DNA of 64,000 bases, taken from assembly GCA_946405695.1 (NCBI GenBank), contig CAMJIA010000001.1, positions 30,421 through 94,420 on the forward strand. Reading direction: 5' to 3'. Numbering within the stretch: position 1 is the stretch's first letter; each line of letters starts with the position of its first letter. The translations under genes were made by a program, and so were the position numbers. Shown here one piece after another: positions 51,261 through 61,500 of the stretch. This DNA is from an uncultured Prevotellaceae bacterium. GTDB lineage: Bacteria; Bacteroidota; Bacteroidia; Bacteroidales; Bacteroidaceae. The notes below the pieces were generated by a model that made no database searches, was not told the DNA's origin, and saw only the letters and a list, made by a program, of their open reading frames with translations.

Positions 51261-51392
51261 ATGGCAGACAACTTCTTAGAAAAACACTTCGAGGAGTATG
51301 AGGCCCGTAAGGCTGCCTACCTCCGCAAGAAGAAGCATCTACCAAAAGCAAAGTCTCGCCTTCCGGAACGTCCGGAAGACGAGGCTTTATAG
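51261..51392 (+). CDS. Small basic protein (43 aa)
   Basis: It reads MADNFLEKHFEEYEARKAAY, then a lysine-rich helix and an acidic end (PEDEAL). I believe similar small proteins follow DUF4270 genes in related genomes, but I cannot name a function. It lies 20 bp after the DUF4270 stop. The gap to the convergent helicase gene is short (51393-51423). Confidence 0.55.
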   Translation: MADNFLEKHFEEYEARKAAYLRKKKHLPKAKSRLPERPEDEAL

Positions 51393-51423
51393 TTTTCTAC
51401 TTGTTTGAGCCGTTTAACTAGGC

Positions 51424-53769
51424 CTACCCTATTATCGTATACCTTGCGAACTTCAGCAGCAGTTGTTTAACACCTGCATTCTTGAAGTTTACTGTAGCCT
51501 TGGTATTCTCACCACTGCCCTCTACCTTCACAACAGTACCAATGCCAAAGCGCTGGTGCTCAATGATGTTACCTTCCTTCAGTCCGATATTACCAATAGC
51601 AGACTGTGGTGCAGGTGTCTCCTTGCGAACAGGTACCAAACGTGGCTTCACGTCGGCAATAAACTGCGTAGCCACAGGGCGTGGGTTTTGTGAATTACTT
51701 CGGTTCGTCCAGCTAGAATTACTAGTATAACTAGTCCTACTAGAGCTGCTAAAACTACCAGAGTTTTGGGGCAAACCAGGAATACCTGTGCCACCCTCCA
51801 CCCTCAGCAAACTAGGGTCTATATCCTTGATAAAGCGGCTAGGCGTATCATATTCCATCTTACCATAGCGGAAACGATTCTGCGCACACGTCAGGATACA
51901 ATGTTTCTCAGCGCGTGTGATGGCTACATACAACAGGCGGCGCTCCTCTTCCAGTTCACGCATCGATCCCGTACACATCGGTGACGGAAAGATATTCTCT
52001 TCCAAGCCAACAACAAAGACGGTGGGGAATTCCAGACCCTTGGCAGCATGGACGGTCATCAGCGTCACCTTTGGCTGTTCCTCATCGCCATCGCTGTCGA
52101 GGTCGGTCAACAATGCGACTTCCTGCAGGAAGTCGCTAAGGCCTGTCTCGTCACCACGGTCTTCCTCTTTGCGAGTCTCCACAAAGTCCTGCATACCGCT
52201 CAGGAACTCCTCCAGGTTCTCCTGTCGCGATAGGTCCTCTGGATTGTTCGAGCCATAGATATCCTTGCTGATGCCACTCTCCATAATGATAGCGTGACCA
52301 AGAGCATAGGCATCCTCCTGACCAATACGTGCTGTCCAGCCCTCTACCAATTGCTTGAAAGCATCTATCTTGTTCAGCGTACCCTTGGAGAGATTCAAAT
52401 CGAAGACGATGGGCTGCTGGATAACGTTCCACAGACTGACATGATGCATGTTGGCCGTCTCCACAATCTTAGCCACTGTCGTATCACCGATGCCACGTGT
52501 CGGATAGTTGATGATACGGCGCAGAGCCTCCTCATCATTAGGGTTAGACACCACACGGAAGTAGGCAATGACATCCTTGATTTCTTTGCGCTGGTAGAAA
52601 CTCAGACCACCATAGATGCGATATGGGATACCATCCTTTCGCATCTGTTCCTCAAAGGAGCGGCTCTGTGCGTTGGTACGATAGAGGATGGCAAAATCGC
52701 TATACTGCGCCTGGTCCTGTCGACGTATTCGCTTGATGTCGTTACACACAATGATAGCCTCTTCCCTATCGCTATAGGCTGGCTTCAAGGTCAGTCGTTC
52801 GCCCTCCTCGTTCTCACTGAACACATCCTTGTGTATCTGTCGCTCGTTCTTGCGTATCAGACTATTGGCAGCCTTTACGATAAGTTGCGTGGAACGATAG
52901 TTCTGCTCCAGCTTAAAGAGGCGCGAGCCCTGATACTGTTTCTGGAAGTTAAGGATATTGTCAATATTAGCACCACGGAAACTATAGATGCTCTGTGCAT
53001 CATCGCCCACCACACAGACACGTCCATGCTCACAGGTCAACTGCAGGACAATCTCCTGCTGGGCGTAGTTCGTATCCTGATACTCATCAACCAGCACATA
53101 GCGGAAACGCTCCACATATTTCTGGCGGATGTCCTCATGGTTCTTAAACAACAGGAAGGTCTGTACCAGCAGGTCGTCGAAGTCCATCGCATTAGCCTGA
53201 CGACAGCGCTCCACGTACCTATTATATATATTACCCACCTGTGGACGTTTCTTCTGTGCATCATCAGCAGCCCACGAGCTCACCATATACTGCTGCGGCA
53301 ACAGCAGGTGGTTCTTTGCCATCGATATACGGTCAGCCACCGAGGCAGGCTTATACGTCTTGTCGTCGAGCTGAATCTCCTTAATGATGCTCTTCACGAG
53401 TGAACGCGAGTCAGACTGGTCGTAGATGGTGAAATTACTGTTGAAGCCGATTCTGTCGGCTTCCGCTCTAAGGATGCGGGCAAAGACGGAGTGGAACGTG
53501 CCCATCTGCAGATAGCGAGCCTGCTCCTGCCCTACCAGTCGCCCGATACGCTCCTTCATCTCGCGAGCGGCCTTGTTGGTAAAGGTCAGCGCCAGAATGT
53601 TCCATGGCTGATAGGTATGTTGAGCCAACAGATAGGCAATCTTATATGTCAACACACGGGTTTTTCCAGAACCAGCACCCGCTATTACCAACTGCGGGCC
53701 GTCACAATAAGTGACGGCCTCGCGTTGTCCTTGATTTAATTGTTCTAATAATTCTTCTGTCATGGGCAT
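51424..53769 (-). CDS. uvrD: UvrD/PcrA-type SF1 DNA helicase
   Basis: This 781-aa helicase has all SF1A motifs: VIAGAGSGKTRVLTYK (Walker A), LALTFTNKAAREMKERI, LVDEYQDTNYAQQ, VVGDDAQSIYSFRGANI, QNYRSTQ, VTLMTVHAAKGLEF and YVAITRAEKH. It unwinds DNA in repair and replication restart. The C-terminal tail has a RNAP-interaction-type Tudor-like fold (FGIGTVVKVEGSG). Its first ATG overlaps the stop of the upstream surface-protein gene (TAATG); MTEELLEQ two codons later (53763) may be the true start. Confidence 0.93.
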   Translation of the reverse strand: MPMTEELLEQLNQGQREAVTYCDGPQLVIAGAGSGKTRVLTYKIAYLLAQHTYQPWNILALTFTNKAAREMKERIGRLVGQEQARYLQMGTFHSVFARILRAEADRIGFNSNFTIYDQSDSRSLVKSIIKEIQLDDKTYKPASVADRISMAKNHLLLPQQYMVSSWAADDAQKKRPQVGNIYNRYVERCRQANAMDFDDLLVQTFLLFKNHEDIRQKYVERFRYVLVDEYQDTNYAQQEIVLQLTCEHGRVCVVGDDAQSIYSFRGANIDNILNFQKQYQGSRLFKLEQNYRSTQLIVKAANSLIRKNERQIHKDVFSENEEGERLTLKPAYSDREEAIIVCNDIKRIRRQDQAQYSDFAILYRTNAQSRSFEEQMRKDGIPYRIYGGLSFYQRKEIKDVIAYFRVVSNPNDEEALRRIINYPTRGIGDTTVAKIVETANMHHVSLWNVIQQPIVFDLNLSKGTLNKIDAFKQLVEGWTARIGQEDAYALGHAIIMESGISKDIYGSNNPEDLSRQENLEEFLSGMQDFVETRKEEDRGDETGLSDFLQEVALLTDLDSDGDEEQPKVTLMTVHAAKGLEFPTVFVVGLEENIFPSPMCTGSMRELEEERRLLYVAITRAEKHCILTCAQNRFRYGKMEYDTPSRFIKDIDPSLLRVEGGTGIPGLPQNSGSFSSSSRTSYTSNSSWTNRSNSQNPRPVATQFIADVKPRLVPVRKETPAPQSAIGNIGLKEGNIIEHQRFGIGTVVKVEGSGENTKATVNFKNAGVKQLLLKFARYTIIG

Positions 53770-56066
53770 TAGCGGATTATCGTTTTCTGTCCGTTGATAA
53801 TATATATGCCCTTGGCTTTGGGCTGGTGGCCATTGGCAATTCTACGACCTTGCAAGTCATAGACCACGCTTCCCACCTCTTCCTTCTTGGCTCTAACATC
53901 TATCACGCCAGTGGGTTCCTTATCGGTGACATCCAACGTAGCGCCTTCAGCATCACTAAGCAGATAGGCCTGGAAGGGTTTGACAAAGTCGGTAGCTTGA
54001 ATACGCTCGAAGGTTATCTTCTCTGGGTCTTCATCAGGTGCAAAGATGAAAGCCTGTGACTCGCCCACACCATTGAAAGGACTATAGCAACCAACCAGCT
54101 GAGCGGTATTTTCTGCACGTCGTGCAACTAACGATTGCTTATCCATGTTCATCTCGATGACTCTGAGGTTATACAGTCGTGTATCATCTGCAGCAGCTTT
54201 GAAGAGGTATGGCGTATGAGCCTGAATATCGCCCTCGACCTCCTTAACGACCACCTTTCCGTCAACAATCTTCTCCACGGTATAGAACGTACCAAAGAGA
54301 TGCTTGTCTGAGGCACTGATGGGGAACGGCAGGTAGATTGTCGACGTCTCGTCCTTCTTAAATGTGCGGTCAAAGTTGACAGCACTGGCAATGAATCTGC
54401 CAGAAATCTCGAACGACTCGTCATTCTTCATATTGCCGTCAAGCAGCACATTTTCACAAATGTTACCAATGATGACATTCGGTTCATCGGTAGTGTTTCC
54501 TGCTGGTAGATAGATGAACGTATTCTTCGATACACCCGCAAACGGACCAACCTTACGACTAACCTGTACACCTGTAATCTGAGTGTTGCGCAGGTCGATA
54601 TACTTGAGGAACGGGAAACCGCTAAACAATCCTTCAGAAAGGGAGGTTACCTCACTATTCTTAACTGCCAACGTACCATCCGCCATGTCACGGACGACAT
54701 CATCAGATGTTATAGTAATCGTCTGTGCAGAGACATTACCTTCGTTGTTTGACTGCTGCACATCCGCCAAGCTGACACCCACAGTCGACAAGCCTACCGT
54801 CACCGTAGTCTTCTTACCTGCACGATGATCGGGTGCCTCAGCAGTCTCAACAGCAGGACTGGCATTATAGATATACACATAGGTTGCCTGAGTACAAGCG
54901 TAAGGGATTTCGAAAGCAGTATATTCCATAACACCAGTAATGACAAACGGAACCTGCGTACCAATCTTCACATGTATGATACCCTCTTCACCAGTCTTGG
55001 CAGTGACAAGCACCTTACCGGTACCTGCCGGAATCATGAAGGTTACACCTGCGAAGTGTTCAGCAAACTCTTCCGTACCAGGAGTATAACTGTCGACAAT
55101 CTCATTGATGTCGTCCTCAGCCATCGTAGAGCCTAACACCACACTGTTCTCTTGAGTGTCTATACCGTCTTCATTACCAGCATCAAGGGTATAGAGCACG
55201 TCATTGATAATGGTATTGCTAAAGTCGTCCGTCTCACCCGTTTCACCAAGGTCAACGGTATTCTCAGGTTCTTTCTCGTCAGCAATAGGCTTCACAGGAG
55301 TGCCGATAACAGCCTCCTGACCATCGTAACTGCCAGACAGCAAGGTCAGATTCTGCTCATAGATGATGAGATTGAACCCGCTGACGACAGAAGCCTGTGC
55401 CTCTATCCCCAACGTCAGCGTACCAGCGTCGTTACCATCGGTGGTAAATGTCAGGTTACCGCCATGGCCCTTGAAGAGGAATCCGTCACTGGCGCTCATG
55501 CTGTTTCCTTCCTTCAGATAGACAACCATATTGGCCATCCACGACTCAATGCTAACATTTTGCGAAGCCAACTTCGTGAACACAAGTCTGTTATTGGCAG
55601 CATTGAACATCATGGTTCCACCATCATTCAAGATGTCGCCACGATTCTTCTCAGTAACCATTTGGCCATTCACCAAGAAGAGGTTGTTAGCCTGCGCACT
55701 TTGGAAGTCGACAATCACCTCATAGTCAAAGTTGCCCTCCATCACAAAGGTGTAGCGTGTCGTCTCCGTAGGATTCCCATCAGGATTCAACGCCCTCAAT
55801 GCAATAGGCTCGGCAACAGCAGGTGCCTTTCTGCGACTATACGCACTGCCACCATCAATCGTCTTGACGACCTTGATGTAGTCGGCAGTGATATAGTACC
55901 CCGAAGCGGGCACCATAGTCAGTTCACACACCGACTCCTCTTTGAGGTCGTACGATGCGTTGCCCTGACCTGTTTGGACGATGGTCACCTGTCCCTTTGC
56001 CCACATCGTTGAAGATGCCAGCACCAGGAAGGCTAAAACCATCATATCTCTGATATGATTCTTCAT
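53769..56066 (-). CDS. Large secreted protein with sorting-type tail (765 aa)
   Basis: A signal peptide (to about residue 24) is followed by beta-rich, low-similarity sequence containing a MPAxGYYI-type motif (VPASGYYITADYIKVVKT), a leucine-rich-like stretch LKYIDLRNTQITGVQ and NTFIYLPAGN. The C-terminus has the YDLQGRRIANGHQPKAKGIY form with a basic end. That tail resembles the type IX/Por-secretion sorting domains of Prevotella. Function is unknown. The gene stop overlaps the helicase start. Confidence 0.7.
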   Translation of the reverse strand: MKNHIRDMMVLAFLVLASSTMWAKGQVTIVQTGQGNASYDLKEESVCELTMVPASGYYITADYIKVVKTIDGGSAYSRRKAPAVAEPIALRALNPDGNPTETTRYTFVMEGNFDYEVIVDFQSAQANNLFLVNGQMVTEKNRGDILNDGGTMMFNAANNRLVFTKLASQNVSIESWMANMVVYLKEGNSMSASDGFLFKGHGGNLTFTTDGNDAGTLTLGIEAQASVVSGFNLIIYEQNLTLLSGSYDGQEAVIGTPVKPIADEKEPENTVDLGETGETDDFSNTIINDVLYTLDAGNEDGIDTQENSVVLGSTMAEDDINEIVDSYTPGTEEFAEHFAGVTFMIPAGTGKVLVTAKTGEEGIIHVKIGTQVPFVITGVMEYTAFEIPYACTQATYVYIYNASPAVETAEAPDHRAGKKTTVTVGLSTVGVSLADVQQSNNEGNVSAQTITITSDDVVRDMADGTLAVKNSEVTSLSEGLFSGFPFLKYIDLRNTQITGVQVSRKVGPFAGVSKNTFIYLPAGNTTDEPNVIIGNICENVLLDGNMKNDESFEISGRFIASAVNFDRTFKKDETSTIYLPFPISASDKHLFGTFYTVEKIVDGKVVVKEVEGDIQAHTPYLFKAAADDTRLYNLRVIEMNMDKQSLVARRAENTAQLVGCYSPFNGVGESQAFIFAPDEDPEKITFERIQATDFVKPFQAYLLSDAEGATLDVTDKEPTGVIDVRAKKEEVGSVVYDLQGRRIANGHQPKAKGIYIINGQKTIIR

Positions 56067-56083
56067 AGTCAGATACCTATTAA

Positions 56084-58501
56084 TTACTTAATCACAACCT
56101 TCTTGCCATTAACAATGTACAAGCCCTTAGCAGGCTGAGCAACCTTGCGACCCTGCATGTCGTAATAATTGTTATTGGTTATTGTTTCACGGTTAACGTT
56201 CTCAATAGCCGTAGTTTCGTTATCGTCGTCAGCGAAGCTAATAGTCAGACGAGCGTTCACATTCATGCTGATAGGCAAGTAGCAGCGGTTGGCTCTAATT
56301 GTTCCACTAGTGGTCTTTACGAACTCATCGTTGTAGAGCACGTAGATGCTTGATCCATCAGCAGTCAGAGAGCTAACCAATGTAGCAGCAGCGACACCAC
56401 TCAGCAGGTTCGTAGGCTTCACCTCAGGAACATCTGTGCATGCATGGAAGAACATAGATTCCTCGTGAGGCATCACTTCCTTATAGGTCAGCAGTACACC
56501 CTGATTGCTGGGGATATAGTCCAGTTTCTGAACCTTAACCTCCGTTCCATCAACACCAGTTACAGCATAAGCCTCTAATTCATGAGGAATAATCAGGTCC
56601 TCTTCTGCATAGTATGACATCCAGCTGTTATTCTCAGAGAAACTGATAGCAACCTGACGAACAATCTCGAAGGTTGTTGTCAGTGTGCCCTGATAGTTGC
56701 CCAGACCAGTAATAGTAGCGGTTGCTGTACCAACGTTCACATTGTTGCTGTAAGAAACAGTGTAGTCAGTACCATATACAAGTTCATAGAAGAACTCTCT
56801 CTCCTCATCTTCGTCTGTCAAGCCAAACATTGTATCGGCCAAAGTCTGAGCCTCACCACTATAGATAAACTCACCGCCTTCCTGCCACATCATATTTTCT
56901 GTCAGCATTTTTGCCTCAATAGTGAATGTAGCAGTAGCATCTTGCGAAGTATAGTTCGGATCGGTCTGTGAGATGGTTACGTAATAGACACCTGCATTCG
57001 TTGGAGCCGTAGTAGTCTTTTCAGCATCCGCATCTTGTGAAGTAGCATACTTAATGCTCAGCGAACCCTTGGCAACAGTAGCACCAGTATATGCCTGAGC
57101 ATTTCCATTATAAGTTACCGTTTGGTCCTCAGCACTGATGGTGACAGAGGCGGGAACAATCTGGAAGGTCTTGGTGGGATTTACTTCACCAGCTGCAAAG
57201 TTCACATTCGTTGTTGTCAGCGTAACAGTTGCTGTACCAACATTGGTATTGTTGCTGTAAGCCACAGTATACTCCGATGCATCAACAGCCTTGCTATTGA
57301 AAGTCACAGTAACAGCGGGCTTCATCTGCTCACCAGTATATGTCTGGTTGGCAATATCTGCAATGGTCACCAGCGAGAAGTCTGCCTTGGCAATAGAGAA
57401 GGTGTTCGTCACCTCTTTACCCTTGTAGTTGGTTGTTTCAGCAATCACAGCCTTAACAGAATAGTTGCCTGCGTTTGTAGGAACGGTAGCAGTATATTCC
57501 AATGAAGGAGCAGCTGTGTTGGCATAGTAATAGTCGACAGAACCTGTACCCAGATTACCTGTCACAACAGGAGTATTGGCAGCATCGCCATAGGTCCAGC
57601 CCGTAAGCGATACAGTGGCGTTGGTCAGTTCAGCCTTGGTGATAGTGAAGTTTGCAGTAGCCTCGCCAGCCTGATAGTTTTCTGTTTCTGCCACAGCAAC
57701 CTTCACCGTATAGTTACCAGCATTGGTTGGCACGGTAGTAGAGAAATTAGTTTCGTTGGCTACACTATAGGTAAAGGTCTCTGTACCTTCGCCTTCATTT
57801 CCATCCACGCGTGGAGCATTGACCTCTTCATCGTATTGGCCATATATCCAGCCCTGAATCATTACGCTCAGTTCGCTCAACGCAGCCTTGCTGATGGTGA
57901 AATTTTTCGTAGCAGTACCTGTATAGGTATTCTTACCCGTCACGGTGACGATAGCGGTACCAGCATCAATATTATTGCTGTAATTAACCGTATAGTCGCT
58001 ACTTGCCAGCGTACTGCTGCCCAGTGTGACAGTCACGGCAGGTTCCTTTGCTGTACCATCATAGACAAAGCCTCCCTGCGGCAATGTCAGGTTCAGCGTA
58101 GCACTCATAATAGAAGTACGTGCCTTGAAGTTGGCAATTACTTCCACATCGTAGTCCTCACCGGGCATTGTGAACGTCCAGGTCGTCTTACCGCTGGGAT
58201 CATAGGGAGACTGAGGGGCAGTCACATCCAGATAATTGTCCATACCAGGAGTAGTGCGACGACGTGCCTGTGCGATATCACCACTCACCGTCTTCTCAGC
58301 CGTAACGACATCGATGTAGTATCCATCTGCGGGAGTTACCGTCAGGGAGCATACCCCGTTGGCTACATCATCTGTCACAGTGCCGACATTACTGTTTGCG
58401 ACGCCGTTCAGCATGGTTATTACTGTGACCTCAGAGGCCAATACACTTGCTGTCGTCATCAGGACAGCCACTAATGCAACGATTTTCTTTGTCAGTTTCA
58501 T
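56084..58501 (-). CDS. Large secreted repeat protein with MBG-like domains (805 aa)
   Basis: A signal peptide (MKLTKKIVALVAVLMTTASV, cut near ALAS) is followed by a GYYIDVVTAEKTVSG module and about six bacterial-Ig/MBG-type repeats, each with NAGNY or YTGxAxxNFTI patterns (for example TVPTNAGNYTVKVAVAETEN, TVPTNAGNYSVKAVIAETTN). The tail reads YYDMQGRKVAQPAKGLYIVN and ends in a basic motif. The likely role is as an adhesin or surface scaffold; substrate is unknown. It shares the GYYI module and tail with its neighbour. Confidence 0.78.
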   Translation of the reverse strand: MKLTKKIVALVAVLMTTASVLASEVTVITMLNGVANSNVGTVTDDVANGVCSLTVTPADGYYIDVVTAEKTVSGDIAQARRRTTPGMDNYLDVTAPQSPYDPSGKTTWTFTMPGEDYDVEVIANFKARTSIMSATLNLTLPQGGFVYDGTAKEPAVTVTLGSSTLASSDYTVNYSNNIDAGTAIVTVTGKNTYTGTATKNFTISKAALSELSVMIQGWIYGQYDEEVNAPRVDGNEGEGTETFTYSVANETNFSTTVPTNAGNYTVKVAVAETENYQAGEATANFTITKAELTNATVSLTGWTYGDAANTPVVTGNLGTGSVDYYYANTAAPSLEYTATVPTNAGNYSVKAVIAETTNYKGKEVTNTFSIAKADFSLVTIADIANQTYTGEQMKPAVTVTFNSKAVDASEYTVAYSNNTNVGTATVTLTTTNVNFAAGEVNPTKTFQIVPASVTISAEDQTVTYNGNAQAYTGATVAKGSLSIKYATSQDADAEKTTTAPTNAGVYYVTISQTDPNYTSQDATATFTIEAKMLTENMMWQEGGEFIYSGEAQTLADTMFGLTDEDEEREFFYELVYGTDYTVSYSNNVNVGTATATITGLGNYQGTLTTTFEIVRQVAISFSENNSWMSYYAEEDLIIPHELEAYAVTGVDGTEVKVQKLDYIPSNQGVLLTYKEVMPHEESMFFHACTDVPEVKPTNLLSGVAAATLVSSLTADGSSIYVLYNDEFVKTTSGTIRANRCYLPISMNVNARLTISFADDDNETTAIENVNRETITNNNYYDMQGRKVAQPAKGLYIVNGKKVVIK

Positions 58502-58538
58502 ATGTTTATCTTTTAATTATTGTTGACTAATTGGGGGG

Positions 58539-61500
58539 TTATTTAACGATTCTCTTTTGGCCGTCCACGATGTACAGTCCGTTCTTCTTCGGAGTTGCAA
58601 CACGCTGGCCGTTGAGGTTGTAATAATTGTTATTAGTTATCGTTTTACGGTTAACATTCTTAATTGCCGTCGTTTCATCCTCGAAGATGCTCAAGCGTGC
58701 GTCAGCAATGACGTCAGCAAACAGCAGGTATCCGCGGTGAGCGCCTATTGATCCACTCGTAGCACGAGTGAAGCCGTCGTTATAGAGCACATAGACAGTA
58801 CCATTCAGCGTCTTAACGGGCGTTGATGCCGTTGTACCTACCAGCTCGCTAGTGTAGGTTTCCGTTTCATCCTTCATATAAGCCTTGACCATGATAGGCT
58901 CTGAAATATTGGAAGTACGCTTCAGCAGCACGCCCACGCCCTGCGGAATATAGTCGATGGCCTCGACCTGCACGCCTGTCTTCGTAGCCTGCTTCACCAC
59001 GTAAGCCTGCAGGCCTTCTGGTGTCTCCAGACTTTTCTCCGTAGCACAGTACGAAGCCCATGTGCGACTATTCTGTGCATACGAGATGTTCAGCTGCGTC
59101 TTGGCAATAATGGTATATTCAGCCTCAACAGGAGCGCTCTTCACTACCTTGCCAGAGTCCTCGTCAATGAAATATACACAAACCTTGGTAGACTCCGTTA
59201 CAGCAATGGTCTGCTCAGCAGAAGTCAGCTGTACCGGATGCTCTTCGTCGTCGTTCAGATAGTACCACACCTGTGGATAGTATGTAGCATTCTCTGGCAG
59301 TGTAGGCAGATTCTCAATCTTCACAGCCAGTTCATCATTATAAGTACCTTCCGGTATGCTATATGTCAGCTTGTTGTGGACAATATAGCATCCGCTGTTA
59401 GACAGACTGAAATTCGAATCATCAAGCGCTACTGTCTTCGAAATGCTGATAGTATATTTCCCGGTTCCCGTCAAAGTAAATGAATTCGCATTAACGGTTA
59501 CATCCACAGAATGACCTTGATTATCACTACAAGAAATCTGTGCACCATCAGTAATCGTGTACTCCTGGTCGGTCCAGTAAAGTCCCTCACCTGGCGTTAT
59601 TGTCGGTCCCACAGCTATCAAGTGTTTTTCATCACTGCTGTAACCTTCAACAAGTTCGTTTTTATAAGTCTTGTTCCAACTGAAACCATCCGTATAATAC
59701 TGAGCATAACCCCATTTATTACGATAGGTATTCTTCATTAGCAGCTGACCAGGATTCTCGTCATCGGTAGTAAATGCCAGACTTGCGTTTTCAGACTCAC
59801 AAACAAAGGCATATAGACCATCGGCATCCTCTGACCATCCGCCATCAATAACGTTCTGGCCCAACAGATGAACAGTCAGTTCATCCTCAAGACTATAATA
59901 GACATTGCCATTGATAGTGGCGCCATTCAGTGTCAGCGTGCTAGTCTCTACATCGAAGCTAACTTTATGGTCGCCCAACACGTCACTATAGTTCAGTTCC
60001 GTTACAGCAACGCCAGCAACCGTAATTCCATATGCTGCAGCTGTTGTCAGAGAAACATTAACAGGAGCATCTGGCATTGTAAACGTGTATTGGGTTTCAT
60101 TGCCCTCTATTATAGTAGCAGTGGTTGTTATTGCCTCACTATTTGTCGTATTAGTTGCCGTGAGCGAAGCGATGGCACGCCCCTCGCCAGGCATGGCATT
60201 CAATGTCACTGTCTGACCCGGTGCAACCAGAATACTCAGGACATCACTCTCTACAACTGTAGAATAGTAGGTTCCTTCCTCTCCCACCACGCTGGCTTCA
60301 TCACTTTCGGCAGGCAGCGTCACCTTCTTGGTGTACATCACTGCACCATTGTCCTCGAAGATGTCATTAAGTTCATCATAATACTCAGGATAGCCGTCTG
60401 TTCCTTCAAATTCTATTTTATTACCAGAGCCACGCTGCTCATACCCACTAACTGTTGATGCAACAGCACCTGACGGTTTAGTAGAAACAGTAACTGAATA
60501 CTCATAAGTATTGTTGGACAGCGAGGTACAAGTACTTATTTGACCAACAATAGCTCCAGCCACAGGCAGACCAGATTCGCCCTCTGGAGTATTGTCTTCG
60601 CTAGTAACAGTTGTTGTGCCCTTCACAGCATTATTGCTAATGGAAATGGTTTCTTCACCCCACCTATTGCAATAGCCAACAATACCACCAGCAGACTGAT
60701 AGCCGTCAGCAGCAACATGACTGCTTCTGATGGTTGAGTTCTCAACTTCACATCCAGAAATCGTTCCTTGATTAATATTACCAGCAATACCACCAGAAGT
60801 GGTCTCACCACCTTCTTCATCGTATTTAGTAACACACTTTACCGTTGAGCCTACGACCTTACAACGTTGAACTGTTCCATTCTGAATCTCACCAGTAACA
60901 CCACCAGCATAGGGATTCTGGCTGCTTCTTGTTTCCACTTCACAAGCATTGACGGTACAGTCTCGTATCGTACCGCTTACAAGATAAGCAGCAATGGTTC
61001 CTACGTTACTACCTCCCTTGAAAGTACAATTACTCAGTGTCAGCTTCTCAATTACAGCACTTCCACCAACCTTTCCAAAGAAACCAGCATACCAAGTACC
61101 ATCTTCTTCGCTAACAAACTCAAGGTTACTAATAGTGCAATTATTACCATTGAAAGTTCCTTCGAAAGCAAAAGTGTTATTGCCTATAGGCTCAAAGTCA
61201 GCTAATTCCTCACAGTTGATAGTGTTGTTGAGTTTGACAGAGGCCTGACTACTAATGACACCAGAATTAATGTATTGAGCGAAGTTCTTCAGGTCCTCAA
61301 CAGTCTTGATTAGGAAAGGATCCTCAGCCGTACCAGTGCCTCCGCCTAAGAGCGTTGAAGTAATTATGGTCGTGTAAGTACCGTCATCCACTTCATTGAT
61401 TGTGAACATGCCGCCATAGTTGATATCATCGAAGCCACTGATGACATCACCAGTTGCTGACAGCAGCAGTGAGCAAGCCTGAGCGTCACCCTTGGCAAAA

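Noticed and set aside
55152..56012. Long plus-strand frames opposite the secreted-protein genes.
   Set aside because: They mirror the codon pattern of the minus-strand genes, which have signal peptides, repeat domains and sorting tails.
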